Assembly: GCA_022013695.1 (NCBI GenBank)
Contig: JAKLPS010000032.1
Span: 1-64,000 of the forward strand
DNA from: Weeksellaceae bacterium
GTDB lineage: Bacteria; Bacteroidota; Bacteroidia; Flavobacteriales; Weeksellaceae
Direction of reading: 5' to 3'
DNA: 64,000 nucleotides
In this document: positions 23,951 through 33,009 of the stretch, in pieces
Numbering within the stretch: position 1 is the first letter of the stretch
Layout: each line of letters starts with the position of its first letter
Made by a program: the position numbers and the translations under genes
Notes under the pieces: model-generated
Told to the model about the DNA's origin: nothing
What the model saw: the letters and a program-made list of their open reading frames with translations, nothing else
Databases searched by the model: none

Positions 23951-26647
23951 ATGAAACTAAATGTATTTTTTAAGAATTGTGTGTTCGCGCTCCTTTTAGT
24001 CGCCTCGTTCGTTAAAGGGCAGGTAGTGGGGAATGATTTTACAGGTTGGATACCAAGAGGATCTTATGGTAACTATACTCAAATTACTGCGGCGGGTGTA
24101 TGGACTATAACGAGAGGACTTGTTTATCCTGCGGGCGGCAATGGGATGCCGCTACCGGGATACGTGGAACTTCAAAATAATACCTCTACACAGCCGGCCG
24201 GTACATTAACGACGCCCAGTATCGCAAAGGGTGGTGCCAAAGCCGTGACCATCCTCGCAGCCGTAAGACCTGCCAATATCAATTATACAGAGACCACAGG
24301 AGTGCTATTGGAGAAAAGCATAAACGGCGGCGCATGGACGGAAGTGGGAACCAAGAATATCATCACCCCCAAAACGTTAACGGTCGAGAATTTCACAATC
24401 CCTGTTACGGATTATAGCGATAATATGCGATTTAGAATTTCAAGAAACACAGGAAAATCTATTTTCTTGGACAGAGTAGTAGTGGAACATTCCTTCGTTC
24501 TTTCATCAGACAACGGTACGGTTTGTGCTAATACGCCGGTGGTGCTTACCGCTGAGAGTTCGGCACCATTTACCTACACCTGGACCAGCACTGCGGGCGG
24601 CAACCTGGTGCAGACCACAGGTTCCTCTGTGACCGCCACTCCAAGCCAAGATGCCACTTATACGGCTTTCGGTACTTATACCAATTCATTCGGCACATTC
24701 ACCGATACCAAAACAATCAGCGTCAGCACAATTCCGGGGCCAACGGCCACTTTATCTGGCGGCGGAACCATCGATACAGAACCGGGCTCTGTAAACCTAC
24801 AGGTAGATTTGACCGGCACTGCGCCGTGGTCCATTACCTATACGGCCAATGGCGCCAATCCACAAACCATCACCGGAATTACCAATTCCCCATACATCCT
24901 CACCGTCTCCCCGGAAGTGGAAACCAACTATGAGATCATTGCCGTATCTGATGCCAGTTGCAGCGGGACTGCAGTGGGTATTGCGACGGTATTGGTCAAC
25001 AAAACCGTATGGCGAACCAGAGATAACGTGATCGGATGGTCCAACGGCCTGCCGAACGTCACCAAAAACACTTACATTTTTGAACCTTACGTGACAGCTG
25101 ACAACGGATCTTTTATTGCGAAGAACCTAACCATAGACCATAATGGATCCTTAACCGTAAGCCCGAACACGGTCATCACGGCCAATCAATATGTGAACAT
25201 CAATACCGCAGACAAATTTGTGGTAGAAAGCGATGCCAACCTGATGCAAAGTTCGGATTTGGCCAACATTGGCGCCATAACCGTGAGACGAATCGCGAAC
25301 ATGGCGAAGATGCACTACACCTACTGGAGTGCGCCGGTAACCGGTCAAAATCTATATGCTTTTTCGGATGGAGGACTCCCCGGAGGCACGCCGAAAAACA
25401 GATTTTATGTTTACAACGAATCCAACGATTATTTCACCAACACGGGTCTTAATGATACCTACAGTTTCAGAATTGGTCAAGGCTATGCCATCCGGGGTAA
25501 AGACAGCTACAGTACAGATTTCAACAATCCGGCCGCTTACACCTTCAGATTTGTGGGCGTGCCAAACAACGGCAATTTGGCTTATCAATCTTTGAAATGG
25601 ACCAATGCCGATCATGGCTACAACTTGGTAGGCAATCCTTATCCTTCGAATCTGGATTTTGATGCATTGTATGATGCCAACAGTGCTTTGATCTACGGAA
25701 CTGCCTATTTCTGGACCAATCAGCAGTATGTTCCGACGCAGCAGGGTAGCAACTACTCCGGCTCCAACTATGCCATCTACAACCGCAGCGGCGGTGTGCC
25801 GGCCACCTTCCAAGACGGAGTAGCGTCTCCAACGCCTACGCAATACATCAAAGTAGGACAGGGATTCTTGGTACAAACGATGAACGGCGCCCAAAATCAG
25901 CCATTGCAATTTATGAATGCCATGAGGAGCTACAGCGCATCCAGCATCTTCTTCAACAAGCAGCAGGCGGGAAGATCAAAAGACCGATACTGGCTAAATC
26001 TAAAATCGCCGTCCAATATCAACAATACGATCCTGATCTCCTATGTACCGGGCGCCACTGATGGCTACGAAAGACTCTATGATGCCGACCTTCTGTTTGT
26101 GGGTTCAGACGCTTTCTATACCATCAACGGCTCGGCTAAGCTGGCCATCCAAGGCAGACGATATCCACTGAATGCAGCCGATATCGTAACACTGGGAGCT
26201 AAATATTTTGAGACCGGCACTTACACGATCACTTTGAGCGCAAGAGAAGGTATTTTCGATACCAACCAAGCGGTCTATCTGAGAGATAAAAAATTGAATA
26301 AGCTCGTCAATCTTACTGCTGAACGTGCTTACACATTTGCCGCCAGCAAAGGCACAGACGAGACCCGCTTCGAAGTGATCTACCAAGATGTTTCTTCTTT
26401 TGATTCCGCCAATAAACCGGGAGGCAGCATCAGCGTCGTAAAAGAGGAAGTGGATGTTCTCATCACGAATACAACAGACCACATCACGGCGGTAGATGTT
26501 TTTGACGCGTCGGGAAAACTGGTTTCCGCAGTGTCCGGCAAATACGATAAAGAAATCAGAATAGATACCACCGGATTGATAAGAGGCGTTTACATCCTGA
26601 AAATCACTTCCGAGAAAGGTGTAGCGACCAAAAAAATAGTGCTGTAA
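23951..26647 (+). CDS. Large secreted protein with type IX secretion C-terminal sorting domain
   Basis: This 898-residue protein has a signal peptide (NCVFALLLVASFVKG, cleavage near residue 23). A beta-rich region follows, with Ig/PKD-like stretches (about 190-350), then a long domain typical of flavobacterial cell-surface proteins with WTNADHGYNLVGNPYPSNLDF around 550-570. The last 70 residues, with VDVFDASGKLVSAVSG and TTGLIRGVYILKITSEKG, are a type A T9SS sorting domain ending in KKIVL. The protein should cross the outer membrane by T9SS and may be attached to the cell surface. The ligand or enzymatic activity is not evident. A terminator follows. Confidence 0.88.
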   Translation: MKLNVFFKNCVFALLLVASFVKGQVVGNDFTGWIPRGSYGNYTQITAAGVWTITRGLVYPAGGNGMPLPGYVELQNNTSTQPAGTLTTPSIAKGGAKAVTILAAVRPANINYTETTGVLLEKSINGGAWTEVGTKNIITPKTLTVENFTIPVTDYSDNMRFRISRNTGKSIFLDRVVVEHSFVLSSDNGTVCANTPVVLTAESSAPFTYTWTSTAGGNLVQTTGSSVTATPSQDATYTAFGTYTNSFGTFTDTKTISVSTIPGPTATLSGGGTIDTEPGSVNLQVDLTGTAPWSITYTANGANPQTITGITNSPYILTVSPEVETNYEIIAVSDASCSGTAVGIATVLVNKTVWRTRDNVIGWSNGLPNVTKNTYIFEPYVTADNGSFIAKNLTIDHNGSLTVSPNTVITANQYVNINTADKFVVESDANLMQSSDLANIGAITVRRIANMAKMHYTYWSAPVTGQNLYAFSDGGLPGGTPKNRFYVYNESNDYFTNTGLNDTYSFRIGQGYAIRGKDSYSTDFNNPAAYTFRFVGVPNNGNLAYQSLKWTNADHGYNLVGNPYPSNLDFDALYDANSALIYGTAYFWTNQQYVPTQQGSNYSGSNYAIYNRSGGVPATFQDGVASPTPTQYIKVGQGFLVQTMNGAQNQPLQFMNAMRSYSASSIFFNKQQAGRSKDRYWLNLKSPSNINNTILISYVPGATDGYERLYDADLLFVGSDAFYTINGSAKLAIQGRRYPLNAADIVTLGAKYFETGTYTITLSAREGIFDTNQAVYLRDKKLNKLVNLTAERAYTFAASKGTDETRFEVIYQDVSSFDSANKPGGSISVVKEEVDVLITNTTDHITAVDVFDASGKLVSAVSGKYDKEIRIDTTGLIRGVYILKITSEKGVATKKIVL

Positions 26648-26667
26648 GCATTTTGTTTTCATAGTGG

Positions 26668-26699
26668 AAAAGCCAATCTCTCCGGAGCTTGGCTTTTTT
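26668..26699 (+). terminator. Rho-independent terminator of the T9SS cargo gene
   Basis: AAAGCCAA and TTGGCTTT form a perfect 8-bp stem around a 12-base loop and run into six T residues, about 20 bases after the stop codon. Confidence 0.8.
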
Positions 26700-26855
26700 C
26701 ATTTTTAACATTCAAAATGATATTTTTCATTCAAAACGATATTTTGATTCCTCTTGATTTATATAGGGATTCCCTGTAAATTTCTTAAGGCCACGTGGAT
26801 ATGGCACAGCCTTTGTAAATTGAGAAGTGTATTAATATTAACCAAAATTTAAAAA

Positions 26856-27446
26856 ATGAAAAAATTATTATTAGGTGCATTCGTGGTTGGAACTGGTTTG
26901 GTTTCTACGGCCAATGCACAAATCCAGGAAGGCAATTGGCTGGTGGGGAGTACCATTATCGCGAGTAATTTTGGACTAAATACGGGAGCAGGCTACAATA
27001 TCGCACTGCAACCTAAGGGAGCCTATTTCATAAAGGATAATGTAGCTTTAGGAGCTTATATCGATCTTGGAATCAGTAAAGCAACTAAAGGCAGTCCTAC
27101 AGGTTTTGATTACGGTGTGGGGGCTTTGGGACGTTATTACGTCTCTCCAGGTCAGGCTGGCATAGACAATCTCCTGAATCACGGTCGTTGGTTCTTCGAG
27201 GGCAATTTAGGTATTGGCGGATATTCGGTGGAGGATGGTCCCTCAACCACAGGTCTTGATTTCGGCGTTGGACCGGGATATACCTACTTCGTGACACCTA
27301 ATATCGGAATCGAAGGATTGGTAAAATACAAAGGTAGAGCCGGCTTTGGCAATGAGGGCTTAAATTCAAACATCACTTTCAATGTAGGTCTTAGTATCTA
27401 CTTGCCAACTTCTCACGCTAAACGAATTGCTAACGAAGCTAAATAG
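26856..27446 (+). CDS. Outer membrane beta-barrel protein
   Basis: The 196-residue protein starts with a signal peptide (KKLLLGAFVVGTGLVSTANAQ, cleavage after ANA at about residue 21). The mature part alternates short beta strands with glycine and aromatic residues, and the pattern GVGPGYTYFVTPNIGIEGLVKYK is typical of small OmpA/OmpW-like barrels of flavobacteria. It is monocistronic, with a 200-base upstream gap and a terminator just after it. The role is probably structural or porin-like in the outer membrane. Confidence 0.8.
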   Translation: MKKLLLGAFVVGTGLVSTANAQIQEGNWLVGSTIIASNFGLNTGAGYNIALQPKGAYFIKDNVALGAYIDLGISKATKGSPTGFDYGVGALGRYYVSPGQAGIDNLLNHGRWFFEGNLGIGGYSVEDGPSTTGLDFGVGPGYTYFVTPNIGIEGLVKYKGRAGFGNEGLNSNITFNVGLSIYLPTSHAKRIANEAK

Positions 27447-27467
27447 TTTTTAGTTTCTTTATACAAT

Positions 27468-27493
27468 AAAACCGGCTTTTGTCGGTTTTTTTT
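27468..27493 (+). terminator. Rho-independent terminator of the outer membrane protein gene
   Basis: AAAACCGGC and GTCGGTTTT pair with one G-U around a TTTT loop and are followed by further T residues. It lies about 20 bases after the stop and just before the MscS gene. Confidence 0.8.
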
Positions 27494-27507
27494 ATTAATA
27501 TCACATT

Positions 27508-28368
27508 ATGGAATATTTAAACACTGTTTACGCTGTCCTTCACAAATGGTACATCAGCTTTGCCGAGCTTACCCCAAGACTGGTAGTTGGGATTTTGGTC
27601 TTTTTATTTTTCTCAATGACGAGCACCTTTCTTAGCAGATGGGCAGTCAGATTATTTCACAAATTGTTCCCCAAAACCAAAAGCGACTCCGTTGTCACCT
27701 TGATTTCGGTTTTCAAATTTTTGATTATTTTGCTGGGTGCTTTTATTTCTTTAGAAATAATGGGTTTCAGCGGATTTTTCATCAAGTTTTTGGGAAGTTT
27801 GGGAGTCGCCGGGGTTATCGCCGGGGTTGCGCTCAAAGACTTGGTCTCCAGTTTGTTTTCAGGGATGCTGGTGGGCGCCGACAAAGCTTTTAAAATTGGC
27901 GACTATGTCACTATCGGCGGCAATTCGGGAACGGTTCAGGACATCGGATTGCTGACGACGAAAATGATTACCGATGATGGTAAGAAAGTGTATATCCCGA
28001 ATCAGATTATCTTCAATGCACCGTTTGTCAACGTCACGGCGTCGCCGCAACGCAGAATTATTCTGGATTTCGAAATTCCGGTGGGCGAAGATATAGAAAA
28101 AGCAAAAGCTGCCATTCTGGACGAGGTCAATACCCTCGAACACGTGGACAAAACGGATGCAACAGAAGTATTATTTACCAACGTGAAGCAAGGCGTTTTC
28201 AATCTCCAAATCAGATTCTGGTTGGAGCAAGGTAATAATTTTGCGTATCTGAAAAGCGAGGCCATTATGAAAATTAATGAAAGATTAATGAAAGAAAAAG
28301 TAAATCTGGTAACGCCAACAAGCATTAATGTGGTACAGCCATCCACCGGAGAAGCCGGTAAAATATAA
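27508..28368 (+). CDS. MscS-family mechanosensitive ion channel
   Basis: The 286-residue protein has membrane segments near residues 20-40, 62-82 and 87-110. The pore helix and beta domain signature GVAGVIAGVALKDLVSSLFSGMLVG, followed by FKIGDYVTIGGNSGTVQDIGLLTTKM, is the classic MscS core. The length equals that of small-conductance MscS channels. It would open under membrane tension after osmotic downshock. It starts 15 bases after the preceding terminator and so has its own unit. Confidence 0.93.
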   Translation: MEYLNTVYAVLHKWYISFAELTPRLVVGILVFLFFSMTSTFLSRWAVRLFHKLFPKTKSDSVVTLISVFKFLIILLGAFISLEIMGFSGFFIKFLGSLGVAGVIAGVALKDLVSSLFSGMLVGADKAFKIGDYVTIGGNSGTVQDIGLLTTKMITDDGKKVYIPNQIIFNAPFVNVTASPQRRIILDFEIPVGEDIEKAKAAILDEVNTLEHVDKTDATEVLFTNVKQGVFNLQIRFWLEQGNNFAYLKSEAIMKINERLMKEKVNLVTPTSINVVQPSTGEAGKI

Positions 28369-28419
28369 CGTAAGAGAGCAGCCTGTCGTTTTTCTCGTTT
28401 AGGCTTTTAACTTCTTCTA

Positions 28420-29178
28420 TTAATCAACTTCATATTCCAATTTAATAGTAATAGTCGCTTCTTTCTCTTTGGATGCCGTGTTATAAGTTCCGCCGTAGGA
28501 ATAATCTTCATTAGAATTAGGTGCCGTTATTTGGATCACACCCATTGTTGCTTTCTTAAGATTTCCAAGACTGCTTCCCGCATTTTCAGCGATTTTCTCG
28601 GCTCGTTCTTTGGCGTCTTTGGTGGCATTGGCAATCATTTGTAGTTTTACATTTGCCAATTTTGTGTAGAAATATTGAGGAGAGGAAGAGGTGAACTCAA
28701 TTCCACGATTTATAATTTCCGTAATATTTCTCGAGATATTTTCTATTTTGGAAACTTCTTTGGATTGGATAGAAACACTTTGGGTAAGGTTGTATCCGGC
28801 AAATTCACCTTGCTGATAATTCCCACTGGCATCGGTAAAACTCCTAAATTGTTTCTGAATATCAACAGCAGAAAAAACCATTTCATTTTCCTTTACGCCT
28901 TTGGATTTCAGATAATCATAAATGATCTTTCTATCAACTGCCAAAGCATCGTAAGCCGTTTTGAGTTCGAAACTGTTTTTTGAAAAACTTCCAGACCACG
29001 AAATGAGGTCAGAGGTAAAAGTCTTGGAACCAAGTCCGGTTACAGAAATGGTGTTTTCAGATTTGTTTCGGTTTTTGATGGCGTTTCCAAGGAGCGCCGC
29101 AGCAATCATAATGCCTAATGCAGCAATTGCAACTGCAATGTATGTTCTCATAAAATTTTGTATTTGAATCTTTTGCAT
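28420..29178 (-). CDS. SIMPL domain-containing protein (DUF541)
   Basis: The 252-residue protein starts with one membrane segment or signal anchor (YIAVAIAALGIMIAAALLGNAI) and then NTISVTGLGSKTFTSDLISWSGSF, the opening of the SIMPL/DUF541 domain. The conserved block YFYTKLANVKLQMIANATKDAKERAEKIAENAGSSLG lies in the second half. The domain is periplasmic or extracytoplasmic and its biochemical role is unclear. The ATG at 29178 is used; an internal ATG at 29151, just before the membrane segment, is equally possible. It converges with the MscS gene. Confidence 0.85.
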   Translation of the reverse strand: MQKIQIQNFMRTYIAVAIAALGIMIAAALLGNAIKNRNKSENTISVTGLGSKTFTSDLISWSGSFSKNSFELKTAYDALAVDRKIIYDYLKSKGVKENEMVFSAVDIQKQFRSFTDASGNYQQGEFAGYNLTQSVSIQSKEVSKIENISRNITEIINRGIEFTSSSPQYFYTKLANVKLQMIANATKDAKERAEKIAENAGSSLGNLKKATMGVIQITAPNSNEDYSYGGTYNTASKEKEATITIKLEYEVD

Positions 29179-29300
29179 CAAACGCAATACCAGATTTAAG
29201 ATTTCTTAACATTTTAAGGTTCTTTTTGAATGTCTGGGCGATATAAAAAATGAAAGGTTTTTGCAGTACTTTGGGGCAAGGCTCAGGACACTTTTTATGA

Positions 29301-29663
29301 TTATTGAATTTCCTTCTCGAATTCCAGACTCACGCCTTTCATTTCGCCCCGCATGGGCGGAATTGTCTTGGTTAATTTTATTTTGATAAATGTAATTTGA
29401 GGAAACTGATTCTCAATTTTATTAATGATCCTGCCAATCACGTGCTCCAAAAGTTTTGATCGGATTCCCATCTCCTGATGGATGATTTCATTAATTTCCG
29501 CATAATTAATGGTGTCATTGAGATCATCAGACTGCGAAGCCTTCTCCAAATCAGAATGCACTTCCAGATTCACAACGTAATGATTTCCAATGACGGCTTC
29601 TTCCTGCAAAACGCCGTGGTAAGCGTAGATCTTGATATCTTCTAAGATGATTTTTGATTTCAT
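29301..29663 (-). CDS. folB: Dihydroneopterin aldolase
   Basis: The 120-residue protein has the size and motifs of FolB. KIILEDIKIYAYHGVLQEEAVIG contains the YHGV block, then NYAEINEIIHQEM, LLEHVIGRII and the KLTKTIPPM end that binds pterin. The enzyme cleaves dihydroneopterin to 6-hydroxymethyl-dihydropterin and glycolaldehyde in folate synthesis. It follows a small TPR-like gene with a 6-base gap, so the two may be co-transcribed. No other folate gene is in the window. Confidence 0.93.
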   Translation of the reverse strand: MKSKIILEDIKIYAYHGVLQEEAVIGNHYVVNLEVHSDLEKASQSDDLNDTINYAEINEIIHQEMGIRSKLLEHVIGRIINKIENQFPQITFIKIKLTKTIPPMRGEMKGVSLEFEKEIQ

Positions 29664-29669
29664 TTATTT

Positions 29670-30101
29670 TTAAATTTCAACATTATTCTTTTTTGCTAAA
29701 TATAAAATTTTATTTGCGAATTTTATATCAATTGTATTTCTTTCAATGTCTTCCAAAAGTTCTTCCAGTGTAATTTTGTAAAGATTTGCTGGATATGCAT
29801 TCAAAAAATTAATAATTTCCAAAATAGCATCATCAACTCTATCTAACTTTACAAGACTAAGATATTTAAGTTGAGAAGCCATTTCGCTTGATGTTTTTTT
29901 ATTTGATAAAAGATTTGCATAATACAAAGATTTTTCAAAATTATCAGTTGAAAAATAAGAATAAGCGAGGAACAACATTTGAAATTTTTGCTGTCTTGGG
30001 TTTAAATTTTCTATTGATAAAAATAAATCTATGGCTTCAATATATTTTTCATCATCACACAATTTTTTTGCTTCGTTTAATCTTTCATCAATTGTATTCA
30101 T
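29670..30101 (-). CDS. Hypothetical TPR-like protein
   Basis: This 143-residue protein is helical, with two or three degenerate tetratricopeptide-like helix pairs (ERLNEAKKLCDDEKYIEAIDLFLSIE, then YFSTDNFEKSLYYANLLS). There is no signal peptide or catalytic motif. It lies 6 bases upstream of folB in the same direction. It may mediate protein contacts; the function is unknown. Confidence 0.6.
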   Translation of the reverse strand: MNTIDERLNEAKKLCDDEKYIEAIDLFLSIENLNPRQQKFQMLFLAYSYFSTDNFEKSLYYANLLSNKKTSSEMASQLKYLSLVKLDRVDDAILEIINFLNAYPANLYKITLEELLEDIERNTIDIKFANKILYLAKKNNVEI

Positions 30102-30150
30102 GTTTTAAAAATAAACAAACTTTGGCTAAGTTTTCAATTTTGAAAAAATT

Positions 30151-30265
30151 TCTTTCGTGCGAAGCTGCAATAGGGATAGTAGTGGAAATCCTTTTTTGCA
30201 TTGGGAAAAGTCTTGGCAAAAAAGATTGCAACGGATAGCCCGACCCGCGCAGCTGCTGAGCTTTG
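30151..30265. repeat. Flavobacterial REP-like intergenic element with hairpin
   Basis: The block contains GCTGCAATAGGGATAGTAGT, a stem TCCTTTTTTGC / GCAAAAAAGA around a 20-base loop, and then CGGATAGCCCGACCCGCGC. I recognise this arrangement as a dispersed intergenic repeat of flavobacteria. A related layout (CCCGACC, a T/A-rich hairpin, GGAACGGAGG) occurs at 50975-51064. It sits between a TPR-like gene and nadA, both on the minus strand. Confidence 0.6.
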
Positions 30266-30327
30266 GCGAGGGAATTGCCCAAACAATGGTACAAAAAAAC
30301 CCCATCGTTTAAGATAAGGTTTGTAAT

Positions 30328-31344
30328 TTATTTGATGCTTTTGGAAAGTTCCAGCATCGCCTCGATTGGCTTCAAAGCTTTCAGTCGGATTTCTTCATCC
30401 ATTTTGATCTCGGGAAGTTCGTACTTCATGCACAGATAAAGTTTTTGCAGCGTGTTCCGTTTCATATAAAAACACTCGGAGCAGTTGCAGCTTTCGTCAA
30501 AAACCAAAGCCGGTATCAGCTCTTTATGCGGTGCGCGTTTTCTCATTTCGTGCAGGATTCCTTCTTCTGTTGCAATGATAAATTGCTGACAATCATCCTG
30601 TTCTACAAAATTAAGAAGCGCAGAAGTTGATCCGATAAAATGCGCCAATTCCAAAACCGGTGCTTCACTTTCCGGATGTGCAATCAGTTTTGCATGGGGA
30701 TGATCTGCCATTTGTTTCGCGATCCGTTCCATAGAAAACGCTTCGTGTACGATGCAGCTTCCGTCCCAAAGGATCATATCGCGTCCTGTCTTTTTGCTGA
30801 GATAGCGACCCAGATTTTTGTCCGGCGCGAAGATAATTGGTCGGTCTTTCGGCAAAGCATTGATGATCTGCTCGGCGTTGGAACTTGTAACAATAATGTC
30901 GGAAGCGGCTTTGGTTTCTGCATTGCAGTTGATGTAGGTGGCAACAATGGCATTGGGGTACTGTTCACGCATTTTGTTGAGACCTTCCGCGGAACAGCCG
31001 TCTGCCAACGAGCAACCTGCAAGCGTATCGGGCAGCACCACCTTCTTCGTTGGATTAAGGATCTTCGCTGCTTCTGCCATAAAGTGGACGCCGCAAAATG
31101 CGATCATGTCGGCATCGGTATCCTTGGCCTGTCTTGCCAATTGCAAAGAGTCGCCGAGAAAATCTGCTATATCTTGGATGGGAGCCGGCTGATAGTAATG
31201 TGCCAGAATCACGGCATTTTTCTCTTTTTTGAGATCCAAAATCGCTTTTACCAAGTCGTCGCCGGTTGGGATGGCAAATTCTTTAAGATCAAGAAAACCT
31301 TTTACAGGCATATTATCGATCGCCGTTTCTAATGTATTTTTCAT
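30328..31344 (-). CDS. nadA: Quinolinate synthase
   Basis: The 338-residue protein matches NadA. AVILAHYYQPAPIQDIADFLGDSLQLARQA is the N-terminal substrate motif. The three cysteine positions for the [4Fe-4S] cluster are in FCGVHFMAEAA, TYINCNAETKAASD and the CNCSECFYMKRNTL block near the end. The enzyme condenses iminoaspartate and dihydroxyacetone phosphate to quinolinate in NAD synthesis. nadB and nadC are not in the window, so it is a single-gene unit here. The length is normal for the family. Confidence 0.95.
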   Translation of the reverse strand: MKNTLETAIDNMPVKGFLDLKEFAIPTGDDLVKAILDLKKEKNAVILAHYYQPAPIQDIADFLGDSLQLARQAKDTDADMIAFCGVHFMAEAAKILNPTKKVVLPDTLAGCSLADGCSAEGLNKMREQYPNAIVATYINCNAETKAASDIIVTSSNAEQIINALPKDRPIIFAPDKNLGRYLSKKTGRDMILWDGSCIVHEAFSMERIAKQMADHPHAKLIAHPESEAPVLELAHFIGSTSALLNFVEQDDCQQFIIATEEGILHEMRKRAPHKELIPALVFDESCNCSECFYMKRNTLQKLYLCMKYELPEIKMDEEIRLKALKPIEAMLELSKSIK

Positions 31345-31399
31345 TTGTAAATTTAATTTTTAATGGCAAGATGTCACGCCGAGTGTTTTCATCTGCATA

Positions 31400-31963
31400 T
31401 CAGTGGTTTATAAAGTCTTGGATTACTTTCTCGACTTCTGTTTTTGCCGCGTCCAGATCGGTATTGATGATGATCTTGTCAAAATGTTTTTGATAGCTCA
31501 TTTCTTCCTCGGCTTTTTCAATGCGGGTTTTGATAGTTTCGGCTTTATCGGTATTTCTTTTGATCAATCTCTGTTCCAACTCGGCAATGCTGGGCGGCAT
31601 GACGAAAATGGATAAAGCCTTGTCTCCAAAGATTTCCTTTAGCCGGATTCCGCCTTTGACATCGACATCGAAGATCACCACTTTGCCTTCGTTCCAGATT
31701 CTTTCGACCTCGGATTTCAAAGTTCCGTAATATTTATCCGTGTAAACTTCCTCGAATTCCACAAATTCGTTTTGAGAAATTTTGCTTCGGAACTCTTCCG
31801 GGGTCAGGAAATAGTAGTCTTTCGCATTCTTTTCGTCGCCCCGAGGCGGTCTGGTGGTGGCAGAAACAGAAAAGCTCAACAGCGGAAACTGCGACAAAGA
31901 ATGCCGAACCAATGTGGTTTTTCCGCTTCCGGAAGGTGCGGAGAATATGATGACTTTTCCCAT
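31400..31963 (-). CDS. gmk: Guanylate kinase
   Basis: The protein has 187 residues from the ATG at 31963; a TTG upstream would add eight residues before MGKVIIFSAPSGSGKTTLV. The P-loop SGSGKT is at about 11-16, FSVSATTRPPRGDE is the GMP-binding segment, YYFLTPEEF follows and VIFDVDVKGGIRLKE completes the nucleoside-binding core. It phosphorylates GMP to GDP. It follows the yicC-like gene with a gap of 65 bases in the same direction, an association seen in many bacteria. Confidence 0.95.
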   Translation of the reverse strand: MGKVIIFSAPSGSGKTTLVRHSLSQFPLLSFSVSATTRPPRGDEKNAKDYYFLTPEEFRSKISQNEFVEFEEVYTDKYYGTLKSEVERIWNEGKVVIFDVDVKGGIRLKEIFGDKALSIFVMPPSIAELEQRLIKRNTDKAETIKTRIEKAEEEMSYQKHFDKIIINTDLDAAKTEVEKVIQDFINH

Positions 31964-32028
31964 AATTAAACAATGAATTGAAAACAAAGAAACGCAGGAT
32001 CGATCCTTTACCCATTTTAATTTATCCT

Positions 32029-32889
32029 TTATAGAACGTTCAGCGTTTGCTCTTTGATTTTCTCAAGATCGTCCTTCATCTCCACCACCAGTTTCTGGAT
32101 TTCGGAATGATTGGCTTTCGATCCCAGAGTATTGATTTCGCGTCCCATTTCCTGAGCGATGAAGCCTAATTTCTTTCCATTGAAATCTTCGTTTCTCATC
32201 ACTTCCAGGTAATATTTGATGTGCTGGGAAAGACGAACTTTCTCTTCAGAAATATCGAGTTTCTCGACAAAATAAACCATTTCCTGATAAAACCTTGTCT
32301 CATCGATATTGTCAAAATTCTTAAGGGCGGACTGATAACGGTCTTTGATGGGCTGGATTCTTTCTTCTTCATATTGCGCCACTTTATTCAGGTTACTTTC
32401 AATATTTAGAATGATTTTTTCGATTTCCTCGGCCAGATTATTACCTTCAGTTTGACGGAATTCGTTGAATTTGGAAACAGATTCCTGCACAACTGCAAGA
32501 AGAGTGTTCCATTCGTTTTCATCAAGGTCAGAATTCTTGGTGGAGAGCACATCAGGCATTCTTACGGCCATTTTTAGGTATTCAAAATCTGGAGCGTCGG
32601 AAGCAACTGCTTTTAACTGCTCGATGTAATTTTTGACCACTTCCTGATTGATTTTGACATCATTGCTGTCCTCAAGATTTTCACAATTGATGTAGCAGTC
32701 AACCTTTCCTCGCAGGATCTTGTCGTTCAAAAGTTTCCTGATTTCGAACTCCTTTTCTTTGTATCGGAGGGGAATTTTTACATTCAGATCAAAGCTTTTG
32801 CTGTTCAGAGATTTGATGTCCACCGTTATTTTGGTACTTTCATAAACAGTTTCGGCTCTTCCAAAACCTGTCATCGATAATATCATCAT
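32029..32889 (-). CDS. YicC-family endoribonuclease/stress protein
   Basis: The 286-residue protein begins ILSMTGFGRAE, the family hallmark, then DIKSLNSKSFDLNVKIPLRYKEKE. The C-terminal DUF1732 block is FIAQEMGREINTLGSKANHSEIQKLVVEMKDDLEKIKEQTLNVL. YicC relatives are RNases that affect small RNA turnover and stationary-phase survival. A -7 element lies 20 bases upstream, and gmk follows in the same direction, as often in other genomes. Confidence 0.92.
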   Translation of the reverse strand: MMILSMTGFGRAETVYESTKITVDIKSLNSKSFDLNVKIPLRYKEKEFEIRKLLNDKILRGKVDCYINCENLEDSNDVKINQEVVKNYIEQLKAVASDAPDFEYLKMAVRMPDVLSTKNSDLDENEWNTLLAVVQESVSKFNEFRQTEGNNLAEEIEKIILNIESNLNKVAQYEEERIQPIKDRYQSALKNFDNIDETRFYQEMVYFVEKLDISEEKVRLSQHIKYYLEVMRNEDFNGKKLGFIAQEMGREINTLGSKANHSEIQKLVVEMKDDLEKIKEQTLNVL

Positions 32890-32908
32890 GTTGCATATTT
32901 ATAGAGCA

Positions 32909-32916
32909 CAAAGATA
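32909..32916 (-). promoter_or_regulatory. Possible -7 element for the yicC-gmk unit
   Basis: On the minus strand TATCTTTG fits TAnnTTTG and ends 20 bases before the ATG at 32889. The nearest TTG is about 27 bases further upstream, which is longer than usual. Confidence 0.35.
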
Positions 32917-32972
32917 AGGTTTATATCGATTTATTATAAAGTTCAATTTTAACATTTTACTTTGTAATATTC

Positions 32973-33003
32973 TTGGTATTAGAAATTTGAAATCGTATTT
33001 TTG
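32973..33003 (+). promoter_or_regulatory. Promoter for lpxK, possibly giving a leaderless transcript
   Basis: TTG at 32973-32975 and TATTTTTG at 32996-33003 are separated by 20 bases, matching the Bacteroidota consensus. The last G is only 7 bases before the ATG at 33010, so transcription would begin at or very near the start codon. Confidence 0.45.
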
Positions 33004-33009
33004 CAAGCT

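Noticed and set aside
30640-31332. Plus-strand frame of about 230 codons
   Set aside because: It is exactly antisense to nadA, which has complete family motifs; the frame carries no recognisable domain.
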